Shown here: piece after piece, positions 9,978 to 19,088 of the stretch | Layout: each line of letters starts with the position of its first letter | How positions within the stretch are numbered: the first letter of the stretch is position 1 | NCBI GenBank assembly: GCA_903919075.1 | Contig: CAIXGR010000035.1 | Coordinates: 1-46,482 of the forward strand | Length of the DNA stretch: 46,482 bases | Source: an uncultured Bacteroidota bacterium | GTDB taxonomy: Bacteria > Bacteroidota > Bacteroidia > Chitinophagales > LD1 | Reading direction: 5' to 3' | Program-made: the position numbers and the translations under genes | The notes under the pieces: generated by a model | The model's database searches: none | Seen by the model: the letters and a program-made list of their open reading frames with translations, nothing else | What the model was told of the DNA's origin: nothing

Positions 9978-10685
9978 ATGAAATACAAACGTATCCTCCT
10001 GAAGTTGAGCGGCGAATCATTAATGGGTGGTAAACAGTTCGGCATCGACACTGAAAAAGTGATGGAATACGCTGAAGAAATTAAGCAAGCCGTGCAATCG
10101 GGGGTGCAGGTGGCCATAGTAATTGGCGGAGGGAATATTTTCAGGGGCATACAGGCCTCGGCTAATGGTATTGACAGGGTGCAGGGCGATTATATGGGTA
10201 TGCTGGCTACTGTTATTAATAGTATGGCTTTACAAAGCGGCTTAGAAAAAATAGGTATTTATACCCGTTTGCTTACCGCCATTGAAATGAAAGAAGTTGC
10301 CGAACCATTTATTAAACGCCGAGCCGTTCGCCATTTGGAAAAAAAGCGTGTTGTTATTTTTGGTGCCGGAACAGGTAACCCATATTTTACTACCGATACT
10401 GCGGCTGCACTACGCGCTACAGAAATTGAAGCGGATGTAATTTTAAAAGGAACCCGCGTTGATGGTATTTACGACTCGGACCCTGAGAAAAACCCGAAGG
10501 CCATTAAATACGACCGCATTACTTACGGCGAGGCCATAAAAAAGAAACTAAACGTAATGGATATGACAGCCTTTACGCTGTGCCAGGAAAACAAGCTGCC
10601 CATTATTGTATTTGATATTAACAAAAAAGGCAATTTGAAAAAAATATTGAACGGGAAAAAAATAGGCACTACAGTAACTAATTAA
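9978..10685 (+). CDS. pyrH: Uridylate kinase
   Basis: Phosphorylates UMP to UDP for pyrimidine nucleotide synthesis. The 235-residue protein is of normal length and of the amino-acid-kinase fold: [15 protein letters not shown] at the N-terminus, the glycine-rich [10 protein letters not shown] at about 49-58, and [15 protein letters not shown] at about 131-145. It is followed 32 bases later by frr, the usual pyrH-frr pairing, so one operon is likely. The sequence TAACTTCG (9962-9969) close to the start resembles a degenerate -7 box. Confidence 0.97.
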   Translation: MKYKRILLKLSGESLMGGKQFGIDTEKVMEYAEEIKQAVQSGVQVAIVIGGGNIFRGIQASANGIDRVQGDYMGMLATVINSMALQSGLEKIGIYTRLLTAIEMKEVAEPFIKRRAVRHLEKKRVVIFGAGTGNPYFTTDTAAALRATEIEADVILKGTRVDGIYDSDPEKNPKAIKYDRITYGEAIKKKLNVMDMTAFTLCQENKLPIIVFDINKKGNLKKILNGKKIGTTVTN

Positions 10686-10717
10686 AAAACACAATCAACA
10701 TAAAAAACTAATATACT

Positions 10718-11284
10718 ATGACCGAAGAAAGCGTGAAAAATCTTTTAAATGAAACCAAAGGCTTAATGAATAAAGCGATGGAGCATTTTGAATTTGAACT
10801 TTCGAAAATACGCGCAGGCCGTGCAAATGCAGGCATGTTGGATGGCATAGAGGTAGATTCGTATGGCACTAAATCTCCTTTATATCAGGTAGGCAATATT
10901 TCTACGCCCGATGCCCGGACTATTTCTATTCAACCGTGGGACCCTTCGTTATTAGCTGCTATTGAAAAAGCAATTTTGCAAGCCAACATTGGTATTACGC
11001 CACAAAGCGATGGTAAAATTATACGTCTTAACATTCCGGCACTTACAGAAGAACGTAGAAAAGAATTGGTAAAACAATCAAAACACCAGGCTGAAGCTTG
11101 CCGTATTGCAATTAGAACTGTAAGAAAAGATGCTAACGAAAAAGCCAAGAAATTAAAGAGTGATGGCTTGCCGGAAGATTCGTACAAAAATTGCGAAACT
11201 GATATACAGAAAATTACGGATGACTATGCTGGAAAAATTGAGAAGCACCTTGAAGTAAAAGAAAAAGAGATTATGACTGTTTAG
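10718..11284 (+). CDS. frr: Ribosome recycling factor
   Basis: Splits post-termination ribosomes together with EF-G. The 188-residue length and motifs are typical: LSKIRAGRANAGMLDGIEVDSYG, ISIQPWD, and the conserved C-terminal three-helix-bundle stretch NIPALTEERRKELVKQ. It is second in the pyrH-frr operon and is followed by a strong terminator. Confidence 0.97.
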   Translation: MTEESVKNLLNETKGLMNKAMEHFEFELSKIRAGRANAGMLDGIEVDSYGTKSPLYQVGNISTPDARTISIQPWDPSLLAAIEKAILQANIGITPQSDGKIIRLNIPALTEERRKELVKQSKHQAEACRIAIRTVRKDANEKAKKLKSDGLPEDSYKNCETDIQKITDDYAGKIEKHLEVKEKEIMTV

Positions 11285-11311
11285 TCTTTAAGAATAATTC
11301 TCACAAATTTT

Positions 11312-11365
11312 AAAATCTCCTTTGCGAAAGGTTCAATAAACAGAACCGGCAAAGGAGATTTTTGT
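11312..11365 (+). terminator. Terminator of the pyrH-frr operon
   Basis: A 14-bp perfect stem (11312-11325 with 11349-11362), with an inner GGTTC/GAACC helix (11330-11334 with 11343-11347), followed by T-rich sequence. Confidence 0.92.
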
Positions 11366-11396
11366 TTATATTGCAAGTAGTCAGAACAAGCAAAAT

Positions 11397-13763
11397 ATGC
11401 GCAGGTTTTTAATTGTTTGCTGCTTACCTTTAATATTCTCAGCTAAGTTGTTTTCTCAAACTGCAACTATTCATGGAACAGTAAAAGACGCGAATACAGG
11501 CGAAGTGCTTGAAAGCGTTGCTGTATTACAGCCACCGGTAAATGGAATCACTACCGGTATAAATGGCAGCTACGAACTTAAAGTGGTGCCGGGCAATGTA
11601 AACCTTATATTCAGCTATATTGGTTTAGTTAGCGATACTGAACATTTTCAGATTAATGCAGGTGAGATAAAAGAGTTGAATATTTTGCTTACAGGGAACG
11701 CCAGCGAACTACAAACTATAGTTGTTACCGAAAATAAATTCGGCGAAAAGATTCAAAAAATAACACAGTCGGTTGATGTTATAAAGCCACGCATGTTGGA
11801 AAGCAACAACATTACTAATATGATAGATGGGGTTTCTAAACTACCGGGTGTAACCATGCTGGATGGGCAAATCAGCATTCGCGGGGGAAGTGGTTATGCT
11901 TATGGTGCCGGTAGCCGTGTAACATTAGTTGTAGACGACATGCCATTGATGACAGCCGACCGGCAGGACATAAAGTGGCCCTTTGTACCTGTAGAGAATG
12001 CCGAGCAGGTGGAACTGGTTAAAGGTGCTTCAAGCATGCAATATGGGGCTTCAGCACTAGACGGAGTATTGAATGTAACTACAGCTTACGCGCGCGATAC
12101 ACCTGTTACGCGTTTCACTTTTTTTTATGAAGGAATGGGAAAGCCATCGGCAGCAGATTACAAATGGTGGAAACGCGACGGCAATTTTTTTCAAAATCCG
12201 AATCGTGCGGGAATGAGTTTTATGCATTCTGAAAAATCCGGAGATTTTGAATGGGCTTATAGCGGTATGCTGCAAGGCCAGCAAAGTTATTTACAAAACG
12301 ATAACGAATATTTTACTCGGTTTAATGGCAAGTTTCGCTGGCACCCTAAAAAACATCAGCGCCTTACTGTTGAATTTAATGCGAGCGTATTATATGATTA
12401 CTACAATTTTCAACTTTATTGGTTAGATAACACGCATCCATACATTGCCTCGCCCGGTGTAACTTTAAGTGAACGTTTCTTTTATGCCTATTTCGACCCG
12501 AAAGTGAAATACATTGACAAGAAGGGGAATGAGCACAAAATATATTCGCGTGTATACCGCCAATACGATTTAGATGGTGTAAGTAATTTTTGGATTTACT
12601 CGCTTAACTACCAGTTTCGCCATGATTTTGGAAAATTGATAAGGCTATTGGCGGGCGTTAATAACGACCACTATACTTTAACCGATGCTACCCTCGGCAA
12701 TCACAACGGCGATTTTGGTGGCGGCTTTGTGCAGGCTCAACTCAATTATAAATTTTTTACGCTTAATGCCGGTGTGCGCGAAGAGTATGTGCATGAAGAT
12801 AAATCTTTTACCCCAACTATGCCGGTTTTTAGGGCGGGGGCCAGTTTTCAAATTAAAAAATATAATTATTTAAGATTGTCGTTTGGCCAGGCGTTTCGCA
12901 TTCCTAGCATAGCCGAGAAATTTGTAGATATTACATATAACCAATTAGAAATTGCACCTAACAAGACTTTAAAACCCGAAGCCGGTTATACTGCTGAAAT
13001 TGGATATAAACGAAGTTTGAAAATAGGTAACTGGCTTGGCTATTTTGATGCTGCGGTTTTCTGGACACAGTTCAGGAATATGATTGAATTTGAATTAACC
13101 GGTATTCATTCTACGCCAACAGGCCCTGTGGCAGTATTTCAATCGCAGAATATAAGTAATGCCAGAATTTTTGGATGGGAGCTAACCTTTTATGGCGAGG
13201 GACATATTGCACCAAATGTAGATGTGACTGCGTTGATAGGGTATACTTATTATTACGGGGCTGACCTGAACGACCCCATCGGGCCCAATAATAGGAATGT
13301 AGGTTCATTTCTGAAAAATGCTTTTACGCATTATATACTACCTACCCGAAAGAGCGATGCCGATTGGGATGCGGCTACAGAGGGGATGCTTAAGTACCGC
13401 TACCCGCATCAAATAAAGGCCGATGTTGATTTTATTTTTCACCGGAAATATCATCTCGGCTCCTCGCTGCAATACTATAGCTATATGACACAGATTGACT
13501 ATGCTTTTTTAATCCTAATTCCCGGTGTAGATCAATATAGGATTGATACGCGCAATAAAGGTAGTTGGATATGGGACTTAAGAGCGGGCTATGAATTGAA
13601 CAGAAACATAGGCCTTAACTTTTTGGTAAAAAATATTTTGAACACCTACTATACGCCAAGGCCAGGAAGGCCGGCTGCGCCTATATCATACTCTGTTCAA
13701 TTGGTAGTTAACTTTGGCGGGAAGCACAATGCTGTTAATCTTCCTTCAACAAGTAATATGTAG
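11397..13763 (+). CDS. TonB-dependent outer-membrane receptor
   Basis: A 788-residue outer-membrane transporter driven by the TonB-ExbBD complex. Signal peptide 1-20 (cleavage near KLFSQ). Next is a carboxypeptidase-regulatory-like domain (about 23-105, starting TATIHGTVKDANTGEVLESV), then a plug (about 120-225) with SIRGGSGYAYGAGSRVTLVVD and VELVKGASSMQYGASALDGVLNV, then a beta-barrel ending VQLVVNFGG. Barrel motifs such as SFGQAFRIPSIAEKF and LKPEAGYTAEIGYKRS are typical of siderophore/vitamin-type receptors rather than SusC, and no SusD-like partner is nearby. The substrate is unknown. It appears monocistronic. Confidence 0.92.
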   Translation: MRRFLIVCCLPLIFSAKLFSQTATIHGTVKDANTGEVLESVAVLQPPVNGITTGINGSYELKVVPGNVNLIFSYIGLVSDTEHFQINAGEIKELNILLTGNASELQTIVVTENKFGEKIQKITQSVDVIKPRMLESNNITNMIDGVSKLPGVTMLDGQISIRGGSGYAYGAGSRVTLVVDDMPLMTADRQDIKWPFVPVENAEQVELVKGASSMQYGASALDGVLNVTTAYARDTPVTRFTFFYEGMGKPSAADYKWWKRDGNFFQNPNRAGMSFMHSEKSGDFEWAYSGMLQGQQSYLQNDNEYFTRFNGKFRWHPKKHQRLTVEFNASVLYDYYNFQLYWLDNTHPYIASPGVTLSERFFYAYFDPKVKYIDKKGNEHKIYSRVYRQYDLDGVSNFWIYSLNYQFRHDFGKLIRLLAGVNNDHYTLTDATLGNHNGDFGGGFVQAQLNYKFFTLNAGVREEYVHEDKSFTPTMPVFRAGASFQIKKYNYLRLSFGQAFRIPSIAEKFVDITYNQLEIAPNKTLKPEAGYTAEIGYKRSLKIGNWLGYFDAAVFWTQFRNMIEFELTGIHSTPTGPVAVFQSQNISNARIFGWELTFYGEGHIAPNVDVTALIGYTYYYGADLNDPIGPNNRNVGSFLKNAFTHYILPTRKSDADWDAATEGMLKYRYPHQIKADVDFIFHRKYHLGSSLQYYSYMTQIDYAFLILIPGVDQYRIDTRNKGSWIWDLRAGYELNRNIGLNFLVKNILNTYYTPRPGRPAAPISYSVQLVVNFGGKHNAVNLPSTSNM

Positions 13764-13857
13764 GGGCGCAGTAAAAAGTAGCTGAATATTTCTGGCTTCA
13801 TGGCTACAATCATAATTCATATATTTATACCTCAGTGTTATTACAAAAAAATGTGCC

Positions 13858-15648
13858 ATGCAAAACGTAACCCGGCTTTTTGATATTATTTATTACCAGA
13901 AAGAAAAATACCAAAAAGAAGATTCATTTGCCGCTAAAGTAAATGGTGAATGGAAGAAATATTCTACTCAGGATATGATTGATGCGGCCAATAAAGTAAG
14001 CTTATCGTTGTTGAAGCTGGGTGTTCAGCCCGGCGATAAAATTGCCATTGTAGCCAACAACCGGCCTGAGTGGAATATTACCGATATAGGCATGTTGCAA
14101 GTAGGCGCCGTTAACGTGCCGGTATACCCTACTATTAGCGAACACGAATACAAATTTATTTTTAGCGATGCTGAAATTAAATACGTGTTTGTTTCGGATA
14201 AAAATCTTTTCAATAAGATTAGCAATATCAAAAGGGATTTGCCTACGCTGAAAGATATTTTCAGTTTTGATAAAGTAGAGGGTTGTAAATCTTTCGGCGA
14301 GTTTCTTGAACTAGGCACAGGTGGTGATTTACAGGCGGTTGAAAATATAAAAGAGTCTATCAGGCCCGAATCTTTGGCAACTATTATTTATACATCGGGT
14401 ACTACAGGTAACCCGAAAGGTGTAATGCTTTCGCATAGTAATATTGTAAGCAACATATTGGGCGTAGCGCCTATGTTGCCTTTAAATGAAACGCAACGCG
14501 TATTAAGTTTTTTACCACTTTGCCACATATTTGAACGTGTAGTGGTGTATGTATACATTTATTATGGCGTATCGATTTATTACGCCGAGAGCATGGATAC
14601 TATTCCTGATAATTTAAAAGAGGTGAGGCCTAATTTCTTTACAACCGTTCCACGGTTATTAGAAAAAATATATATCAAGTTAGAATCGGCCGGTGGTAAT
14701 TTAACCGGAATTAAAAAGATTTTATATGAGCGTGCTTCAACATTTGCTAAAAACTATGATGTAGCACAGCCATTAGGAATGGTTGATACTTTTTGGAAAT
14801 CTATTTACGATAAATTAATATTTAGTAAATGGCGCGAGGCACTAGGCGGCCGATGCGAGTTTATTTGCTCGGGTGCTGCTGCTTTAAATCCATTGCTGGC
14901 AAGGGTTTTTACATGCGCGGGTATTCCTATTATGGAAGGCTATGGACAAACGGAGGCATCACCGGTTATTACTGTGAATCCATTCTCATTAGATAAAATT
15001 TGTTTTGGCACGGTTGGTGTTCCTATAAAAGGTGTTGAAGTAAAACTGGAACAACGCGAAGGAATGGCAGAAGGCGAAGGTGAGATTTTTGCCAAAGGCC
15101 CGAATATTATGATGGGTTATTACAAGCGCCCCGACCTTACAGCAGAGGTTATTGTTGATGGATGGCTGAAGACCGGTGATGTAGGAACATGGAAAGAATA
15201 CAAAGGCGCTAAATATTTAAAAATTACCGACAGGGTGAAGGAGCTTTTCAAAACATCGGGGGGTAAATATATTGCGCCGCAACAGATTGAAAATAAAATG
15301 AAGGAGATTCCTTATGTAGAGCAAATTATGGCATTGGGCGAGAATAAAAATTATGTTGCCGCTTTAATTGTTCCTAATTTTCAAAACCTATCAGCATGGT
15401 GTATGAAAAACGGAGTAGCTGCAAAAACGCCTGAAGAGATGGTGAAGAATCCGGACGTGCTGAAATTGTTCCGGGCCTCGTTGGATGAAAAAAATAAAAA
15501 TTTCGGCCAGTGGGAAACAGTTAAAAAGTTTCAGTTACTGCCTAAAGAGTGGAGTATTGATGGCGGAGAACTAACGCCCACTATGAAGGTAAAGCGCAAA
15601 GTGGTGAGTGAAAAATATAAGGATGTGATTGAGGGGATATATGCATAG
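13858..15648 (+). CDS. Long-chain fatty acid--CoA ligase (AMP-binding)
   Basis: A 596-residue ANL-superfamily enzyme that activates fatty acids through an acyl-adenylate to acyl-CoA. It has the P-loop TIIYTSGTTGNPKG (about 175-188), ICSGAAALNP (about 336), MEGYGQTEASPV (about 360-371), the hinge GWLKTGDVG (about 435-443), and the C-terminal lysine region FKTSGGKYIAPQQIE (about 463-477). Overall it resembles FadD15-type ligases that are common in Bacteroidota. TATATTTA at 13820-13827 is a 7/8 match to the -7 box. The enzyme probably acts at the inner face of the membrane. Confidence 0.93.
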   Translation: MQNVTRLFDIIYYQKEKYQKEDSFAAKVNGEWKKYSTQDMIDAANKVSLSLLKLGVQPGDKIAIVANNRPEWNITDIGMLQVGAVNVPVYPTISEHEYKFIFSDAEIKYVFVSDKNLFNKISNIKRDLPTLKDIFSFDKVEGCKSFGEFLELGTGGDLQAVENIKESIRPESLATIIYTSGTTGNPKGVMLSHSNIVSNILGVAPMLPLNETQRVLSFLPLCHIFERVVVYVYIYYGVSIYYAESMDTIPDNLKEVRPNFFTTVPRLLEKIYIKLESAGGNLTGIKKILYERASTFAKNYDVAQPLGMVDTFWKSIYDKLIFSKWREALGGRCEFICSGAAALNPLLARVFTCAGIPIMEGYGQTEASPVITVNPFSLDKICFGTVGVPIKGVEVKLEQREGMAEGEGEIFAKGPNIMMGYYKRPDLTAEVIVDGWLKTGDVGTWKEYKGAKYLKITDRVKELFKTSGGKYIAPQQIENKMKEIPYVEQIMALGENKNYVAALIVPNFQNLSAWCMKNGVAAKTPEEMVKNPDVLKLFRASLDEKNKNFGQWETVKKFQLLPKEWSIDGGELTPTMKVKRKVVSEKYKDVIEGIYA

Positions 15649-15745
15649 AGCCATTACCTAACTCCACTGAAGGAAAAGAGTTTAAAACGATAGCGGTCGT
15701 GGTTCGCACAGCTGACTATAAATGGTTAGTTAATTATTATTTATA

Positions 15746-15772
15746 ATTAATCTACCAATTTAGTAGATTAAT
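15746..15772. promoter_or_regulatory. Perfect inverted repeat at the peroxiredoxin promoter, candidate operator
   Basis: Arms ATTAATCTAC (15746-15755) and GTAGATTAAT (15763-15772) are exact inverted complements around a 7-base spacer. The repeat ends one base before the -7 box at 15774-15781, so a bound dimer would cover the -33 region. There is no T run after it, which argues against a terminator. The regulator is unknown; the ACC-AATTTA-GT core resembles sites of Rrf2-type regulators, but this is a guess. Confidence 0.65.
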
Positions 15773-15773
15773 G

Positions 15774-15781
15774 TATATTTG
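15774..15781 (+). promoter_or_regulatory. -7 promoter box of the peroxiredoxin gene
   Basis: TATATTTG is a perfect TAnnTTTG match. The predicted start near 15788 gives a leader of about 15 bases to the ATG at 15803 and rules out an earlier in-frame TTG at 15779, which would lie inside the box. Confidence 0.65.
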
Positions 15782-15802
15782 CATTACAAAATCAAAATTA
15801 TT

Positions 15803-16441
15803 ATGGCAACTTTAAGACTAGGGGACGTGGCGCCCGACTTTACCGCAGATACTACAGAAGGCAAAATTAATTTTCATGAATGGCTTGGAAACAGCTGGGG
15901 TATATTGTTTTCGCACCCTGCTGATTTTACACCGGTTTGTACTACTGAGCTTGGCACCGCAGCAAAATATAAGGCTGAGTTTGATAAGCGCAACGTAAAA
16001 ATGATAGCTATTAGTGTTGATGCAATTGCTTCGCACAACGAATGGATTAAGGATATTAACGAAACGCAAAAGACAACGGTTAATTTCCCGTTGATTGCAG
16101 ACCCTGAAAAAAAGGTGGCTTTGTTGTATGATATGATACACCCTAACGCCAGCGAAAACTTTACTGTGCGTTCGGTATTTATTATCGGCCCCGATAAAAA
16201 AATAAAGCTTACGCTTACTTATCCCGCTTCAACCGGTAGAAATTTTGTGGAGTTGTTGCGCGTAATTGACAGCCTTCAACTAACCGCTAACCATTCGGTA
16301 GCTACACCGGCTGATTGGAAAAATGGTGAAGATGTGGTGATAGTTCCGGCAGTGAAGGATGAGGATATACCGGCAAAATTCCCGAAAGGATATACACGCG
16401 TAAAACCTTATTTAAGACTTACGCCGCAGCCGAATAAATAA
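15803..16441 (+). CDS. 1-Cys peroxiredoxin (Prx6 type)
   Basis: Reduces hydrogen peroxide and organic peroxides in the cytoplasm. The 212-residue protein carries the Prx6-type active site HPADFTPVCTTEL, with peroxidatic Cys46, and this is the only cysteine in the protein, so it is a true 1-Cys enzyme needing an external thiol. SVFIIGPDKKIKLTLTYPASTGRNF is the conserved C-terminal part of the thioredoxin fold. The ATG at 15803 is chosen because the upstream TTG overlaps the -7 box. A perfect inverted repeat next to the promoter suggests regulated expression. A terminator follows. Confidence 0.95.
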   Translation: MATLRLGDVAPDFTADTTEGKINFHEWLGNSWGILFSHPADFTPVCTTELGTAAKYKAEFDKRNVKMIAISVDAIASHNEWIKDINETQKTTVNFPLIADPEKKVALLYDMIHPNASENFTVRSVFIIGPDKKIKLTLTYPASTGRNFVELLRVIDSLQLTANHSVATPADWKNGEDVVIVPAVKDEDIPAKFPKGYTRVKPYLRLTPQPNK

Positions 16442-16461
16442 TAGGGAGTGCAATTTTTAAG

Positions 16462-16494
16462 GCCGTCATTCTTAATAAGTATGGCGGCTTTTTT
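16462..16494 (+). terminator. Terminator of the peroxiredoxin gene
   Basis: GCCGTCAT (16462-16469) pairs with ATGGCGGC (16481-16488) with one G-T wobble, followed by a run of six T. It overlaps the stop codon of the convergent YjdI-type gene. Confidence 0.75.
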
Positions 16495-16729
16495 ATTTTA
16501 ATTTATCCTTATTTAAATAAAAAGAAAGCGCACCGGAAGGGCATTTTTTTACCTGCTCAATAATTTGTTCGGTAGTAGCGCCGTTAATATTTGTCCAGGG
16601 TTTTTTTTGCCAGTCAAATACTTCGGGCAGGCCACGCACACAATTGCCGGAATGTTTGCACAAGCCGTTTTTCCAAACAACGGTTACTTCGCCGTTGGTG
16701 TATTCTTTGGTTAGGTTTTTAGTATCCAC
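16493..16729 (-). CDS. YjdI-type (4Fe-4S) mono-cluster protein
   Basis: A small iron-sulfur protein (78 residues from a GTG start) of the Fer4_19/YjdI family. The conserved pattern is CKHSGNCVRGLPEVF, then KKPW, then VKKCPSGALSF, giving the Cys ligands plus the CPSGAL signature. The GTG at 16729 gives an N-terminus of the length seen in E. coli YjdI. The alternative TTG at 16762 adds 11 residues and overlaps the TGA of the upstream gene as TTGA, so translational coupling is possible. It is probably last in a dinB-unknown-yjdI transcription unit. Its biochemical role is not established. Confidence 0.85.
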   Translation of the reverse strand: MDTKNLTKEYTNGEVTVVWKNGLCKHSGNCVRGLPEVFDWQKKPWTNINGATTEQIIEQVKKCPSGALSFYLNKDKLK

Positions 16730-16758
16730 GAAAATTGCTTTGTATAAAGCTACAAAAA

Positions 16759-17814
16759 TCAATTTTCATATAAAAGAAAACGCAAATAAAGTATATGGCG
16801 GCCTTTTGGATTTTCGGAGTAGTCGAGCACTATGCCTCCCAATTTATCGTTGTGTAGCGCAAGGTCGGATAGTTTTGCTTTGTTGCCGTTGCTGATACAG
16901 GATGAAACCCAACCATCGGAAGATGGAAAGTTTTCGAGCAATTGTTTTTCGTAATAGTGGTAAGTTGTTTCGAATGATTTATCGTAAACGTCTGATTCTT
17001 TTAATACTGCTACATAATCAAGCGGCGAAGTAATGAAGGGGAAACTGTAAAGCAGGTCGTATACTTCGCCTGGTATTTTGAGTTTGGTATTGTAGGTGTA
17101 GCGGTAATTCCAGAAATTTCTGCTGGTTCTTTCTTCTGTTTTTATGGAATAAAAAGAAGATTCTCTGTTGGCATTAAACACCTCCATAATAGCCTTTTTA
17201 AAAGGCGGCATTGACAATGGCTTTTTTTCATTTTCACTAGGCGGTGCAGGAGTATGCGGTGGAACAGTTTTAGTTTCGGTTTTTGTTACCGGTGGCGTTT
17301 TTTCTAATGAGGCATATGCTTTTACAGGGACAACTTTTTTAACCTCACCTAAAAATTTAATGGAGGCAATTTTACCTTTTTTAATGCTGGCATAGGTAAC
17401 TTCTATGGTTATGTCTTTTCGTTGGTATTGAAATGAGTTTTTGGCGGATAGTTTTTTTGCTTTCCCCAGCTTATCGCTAAGTGTTGCGGTATCATCATTT
17501 AAAGTTATACCATAGGGAAGGAGCGAAGTAAATTTCATAAATGAAATACTATCGGCAATCATTTTATCGCCGGCAATAAATATTCTGGTTACGTTACCGG
17601 TTTTGCTGTTTACGTACAATTTAATTCCGCTGTTGGGGTTGCAGTATTTAGAGTCAAGTATCCAAAAGTTTCTGAACTCGCGTGCAATGGATGAGCTTTT
17701 GCTCTCGCCCAAAACGGCCAGCATCTTATCGCCTAAATAATTTGAACTACCTGAAAAGGTTTGAACAAAGTAAAAAGCATGAAAACCAAGCAACAAAAAA
17801 ACTTTCAGTTTCAT
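16759..17814 (-). CDS. Secreted protein of unknown function
   Basis: 351 residues with a short N-terminal signal peptide (about 1-22, MKLKVFLLLGFHAFYFVQTF). A first domain (about 25-165) is rich in Lys and beta-type sequence (SGIKLYVNSKTGNVTRIFIAGD, DITIEVTYASIKKGKIASIKF). A Pro/Thr/Lys-rich linker (about 175-205, TKTETKTVPPHTPAPPSENE) leads to a C-terminal domain (about 210-351) ending GRHILYLRFLLYEN. I do not recognise the family. It starts 44 bases after dinB on the same strand and touches the YjdI gene, so co-transcription with a DNA repair polymerase is likely though functionally unexplained. Confidence 0.75.
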   Translation of the reverse strand: MKLKVFLLLGFHAFYFVQTFSGSSNYLGDKMLAVLGESKSSSIAREFRNFWILDSKYCNPNSGIKLYVNSKTGNVTRIFIAGDKMIADSISFMKFTSLLPYGITLNDDTATLSDKLGKAKKLSAKNSFQYQRKDITIEVTYASIKKGKIASIKFLGEVKKVVPVKAYASLEKTPPVTKTETKTVPPHTPAPPSENEKKPLSMPPFKKAIMEVFNANRESSFYSIKTEERTSRNFWNYRYTYNTKLKIPGEVYDLLYSFPFITSPLDYVAVLKESDVYDKSFETTYHYYEKQLLENFPSSDGWVSSCISNGNKAKLSDLALHNDKLGGIVLDYSENPKGRHILYLRFLLYEN

Positions 17815-17858
17815 AATATGGGTTACACGTATAATTTAATGGGACTTATACTAAAATG

Positions 17859-19088
17859 TCAAGGTTTTTTCTTCTTTGCTTTACCGGTTTCAAGTTTCAC
17901 TTCTTTATTTAAATCGGCGTAAGGGTCGTTACGCTTTACATTACCGGTGCCTAGGTTTTGGGCCAGGGTAATTTTCGACGAGCCATGTTTGTTTTTCAAT
18001 TCATCAATAGCTTTATAAAGCAGCACATCTTTTTCACGGTCGTTAAACAAATCAATCTGGTAGTCGCCTTCGGCCAAGTCTGATAATTTTATTCCAATCA
18101 GCCGTACTTTTCTGTCGCGCTCATAAAAATCATCAAACAAATGCAGGGCCTTTTCAATTAACACCCGCGAATTAGAAGTATGCGGGATAGCCATTTGCTT
18201 TGAATGGGTTGAAAAATCGCTGTAACGAATTTTTATAGCTATGCACGATGACAACTTTTTTTCGCCGCGTAATTCAAAAGCTAATTTTTCCCCTAATGAA
18301 ATAATTACTTTCTTCAAAAAATCTGTATCTGCAGTGTCGCTATCAAAAGTTCTTTCACTGCTCATTGATTTTGGATCATGGTATGGATGAACTTCGGAGT
18401 TATCTATGCCATGTGCGCGTTTCCATAAATAAGCGCCGTGTTTGCCTAACCAGTTTTGTAATGCTTCGGCTGAAAAACTTCGCAAATCGTAAATGGTTTC
18501 AATTCCCTTTGTTTTCAAAAATTCGGTGGTTTTTTCACCACACATAGGTATTTTCGATACCGGCTTTGGGTCGAGAAATGCCTGTTCTTTTCCAGCTTCT
18601 ATCATCAACTGCCCGTTGGGTTTGGCTTCGTTGGTAGCCATTTTAGCCAACATTTTGTTTATTGATAACCCGAAAGAGATAGGAAGGTTTGTTTCGTCAA
18701 TTATTTTCTTCCTCAATTCGGTGCTCCAATTGTATACGCCAAAGAATCGGTCCATGCCGCTTACATCAACATAAAATTCGTCTATCGATGCCTTTTCGAA
18801 CAGAGGCGATTTTTCGGCAATGATATCCGTAACTATACCAGAAAATTTTCCGTAATCTTTCATTCTTCCTCCTACGAAAATACCATTAGGGCAAAGCCTA
18901 CGGGCCTTGGTTATAGACATGGCGCTGTGCACTCCAAACCGCCTTGCCTCGTAACTACACGATGAAACTACGCCCCGATTACTGGTTCCGCCCACTATTA
19001 CCGGCTTGCCAATCAACGACTTATCGAACAATCGCTCGACTGAGACAAAGAAGGAATCGAGGTCGAGATGGAGAATAGCTCGCTGCAT
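17859..19088 (-). CDS. dinB: DNA polymerase IV (Y-family, DinB)
   Basis: Translesion DNA polymerase. The palm carries catalytic Asp9 (ILHLDLDSFFVSVE) and Asp103-Glu104 (KASIDEFYVDVSG). The finger motif SSCSYEARRFGVHSAM lies at 42-57 and a helix-hairpin-helix region around 170-215. The little finger contains QIDLF (about 350), a match to the beta-clamp-binding QxxLF motif, and is followed by a basic tail (KAKKKKP). The 409-residue length is in the range for DinB with an extended C-terminus. It is divergent from an XRE-S24 repressor-like gene with only 68 bases between the starts, which suggests damage-responsive control. It is followed by the unknown secreted protein and yjdI genes. Confidence 0.95.
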   Translation of the reverse strand: MQRAILHLDLDSFFVSVERLFDKSLIGKPVIVGGTSNRGVVSSCSYEARRFGVHSAMSITKARRLCPNGIFVGGRMKDYGKFSGIVTDIIAEKSPLFEKASIDEFYVDVSGMDRFFGVYNWSTELRKKIIDETNLPISFGLSINKMLAKMATNEAKPNGQLMIEAGKEQAFLDPKPVSKIPMCGEKTTEFLKTKGIETIYDLRSFSAEALQNWLGKHGAYLWKRAHGIDNSEVHPYHDPKSMSSERTFDSDTADTDFLKKVIISLGEKLAFELRGEKKLSSCIAIKIRYSDFSTHSKQMAIPHTSNSRVLIEKALHLFDDFYERDRKVRLIGIKLSDLAEGDYQIDLFNDREKDVLLYKAIDELKNKHGSSKITLAQNLGTGNVKRNDPYADLNKEVKLETGKAKKKKP

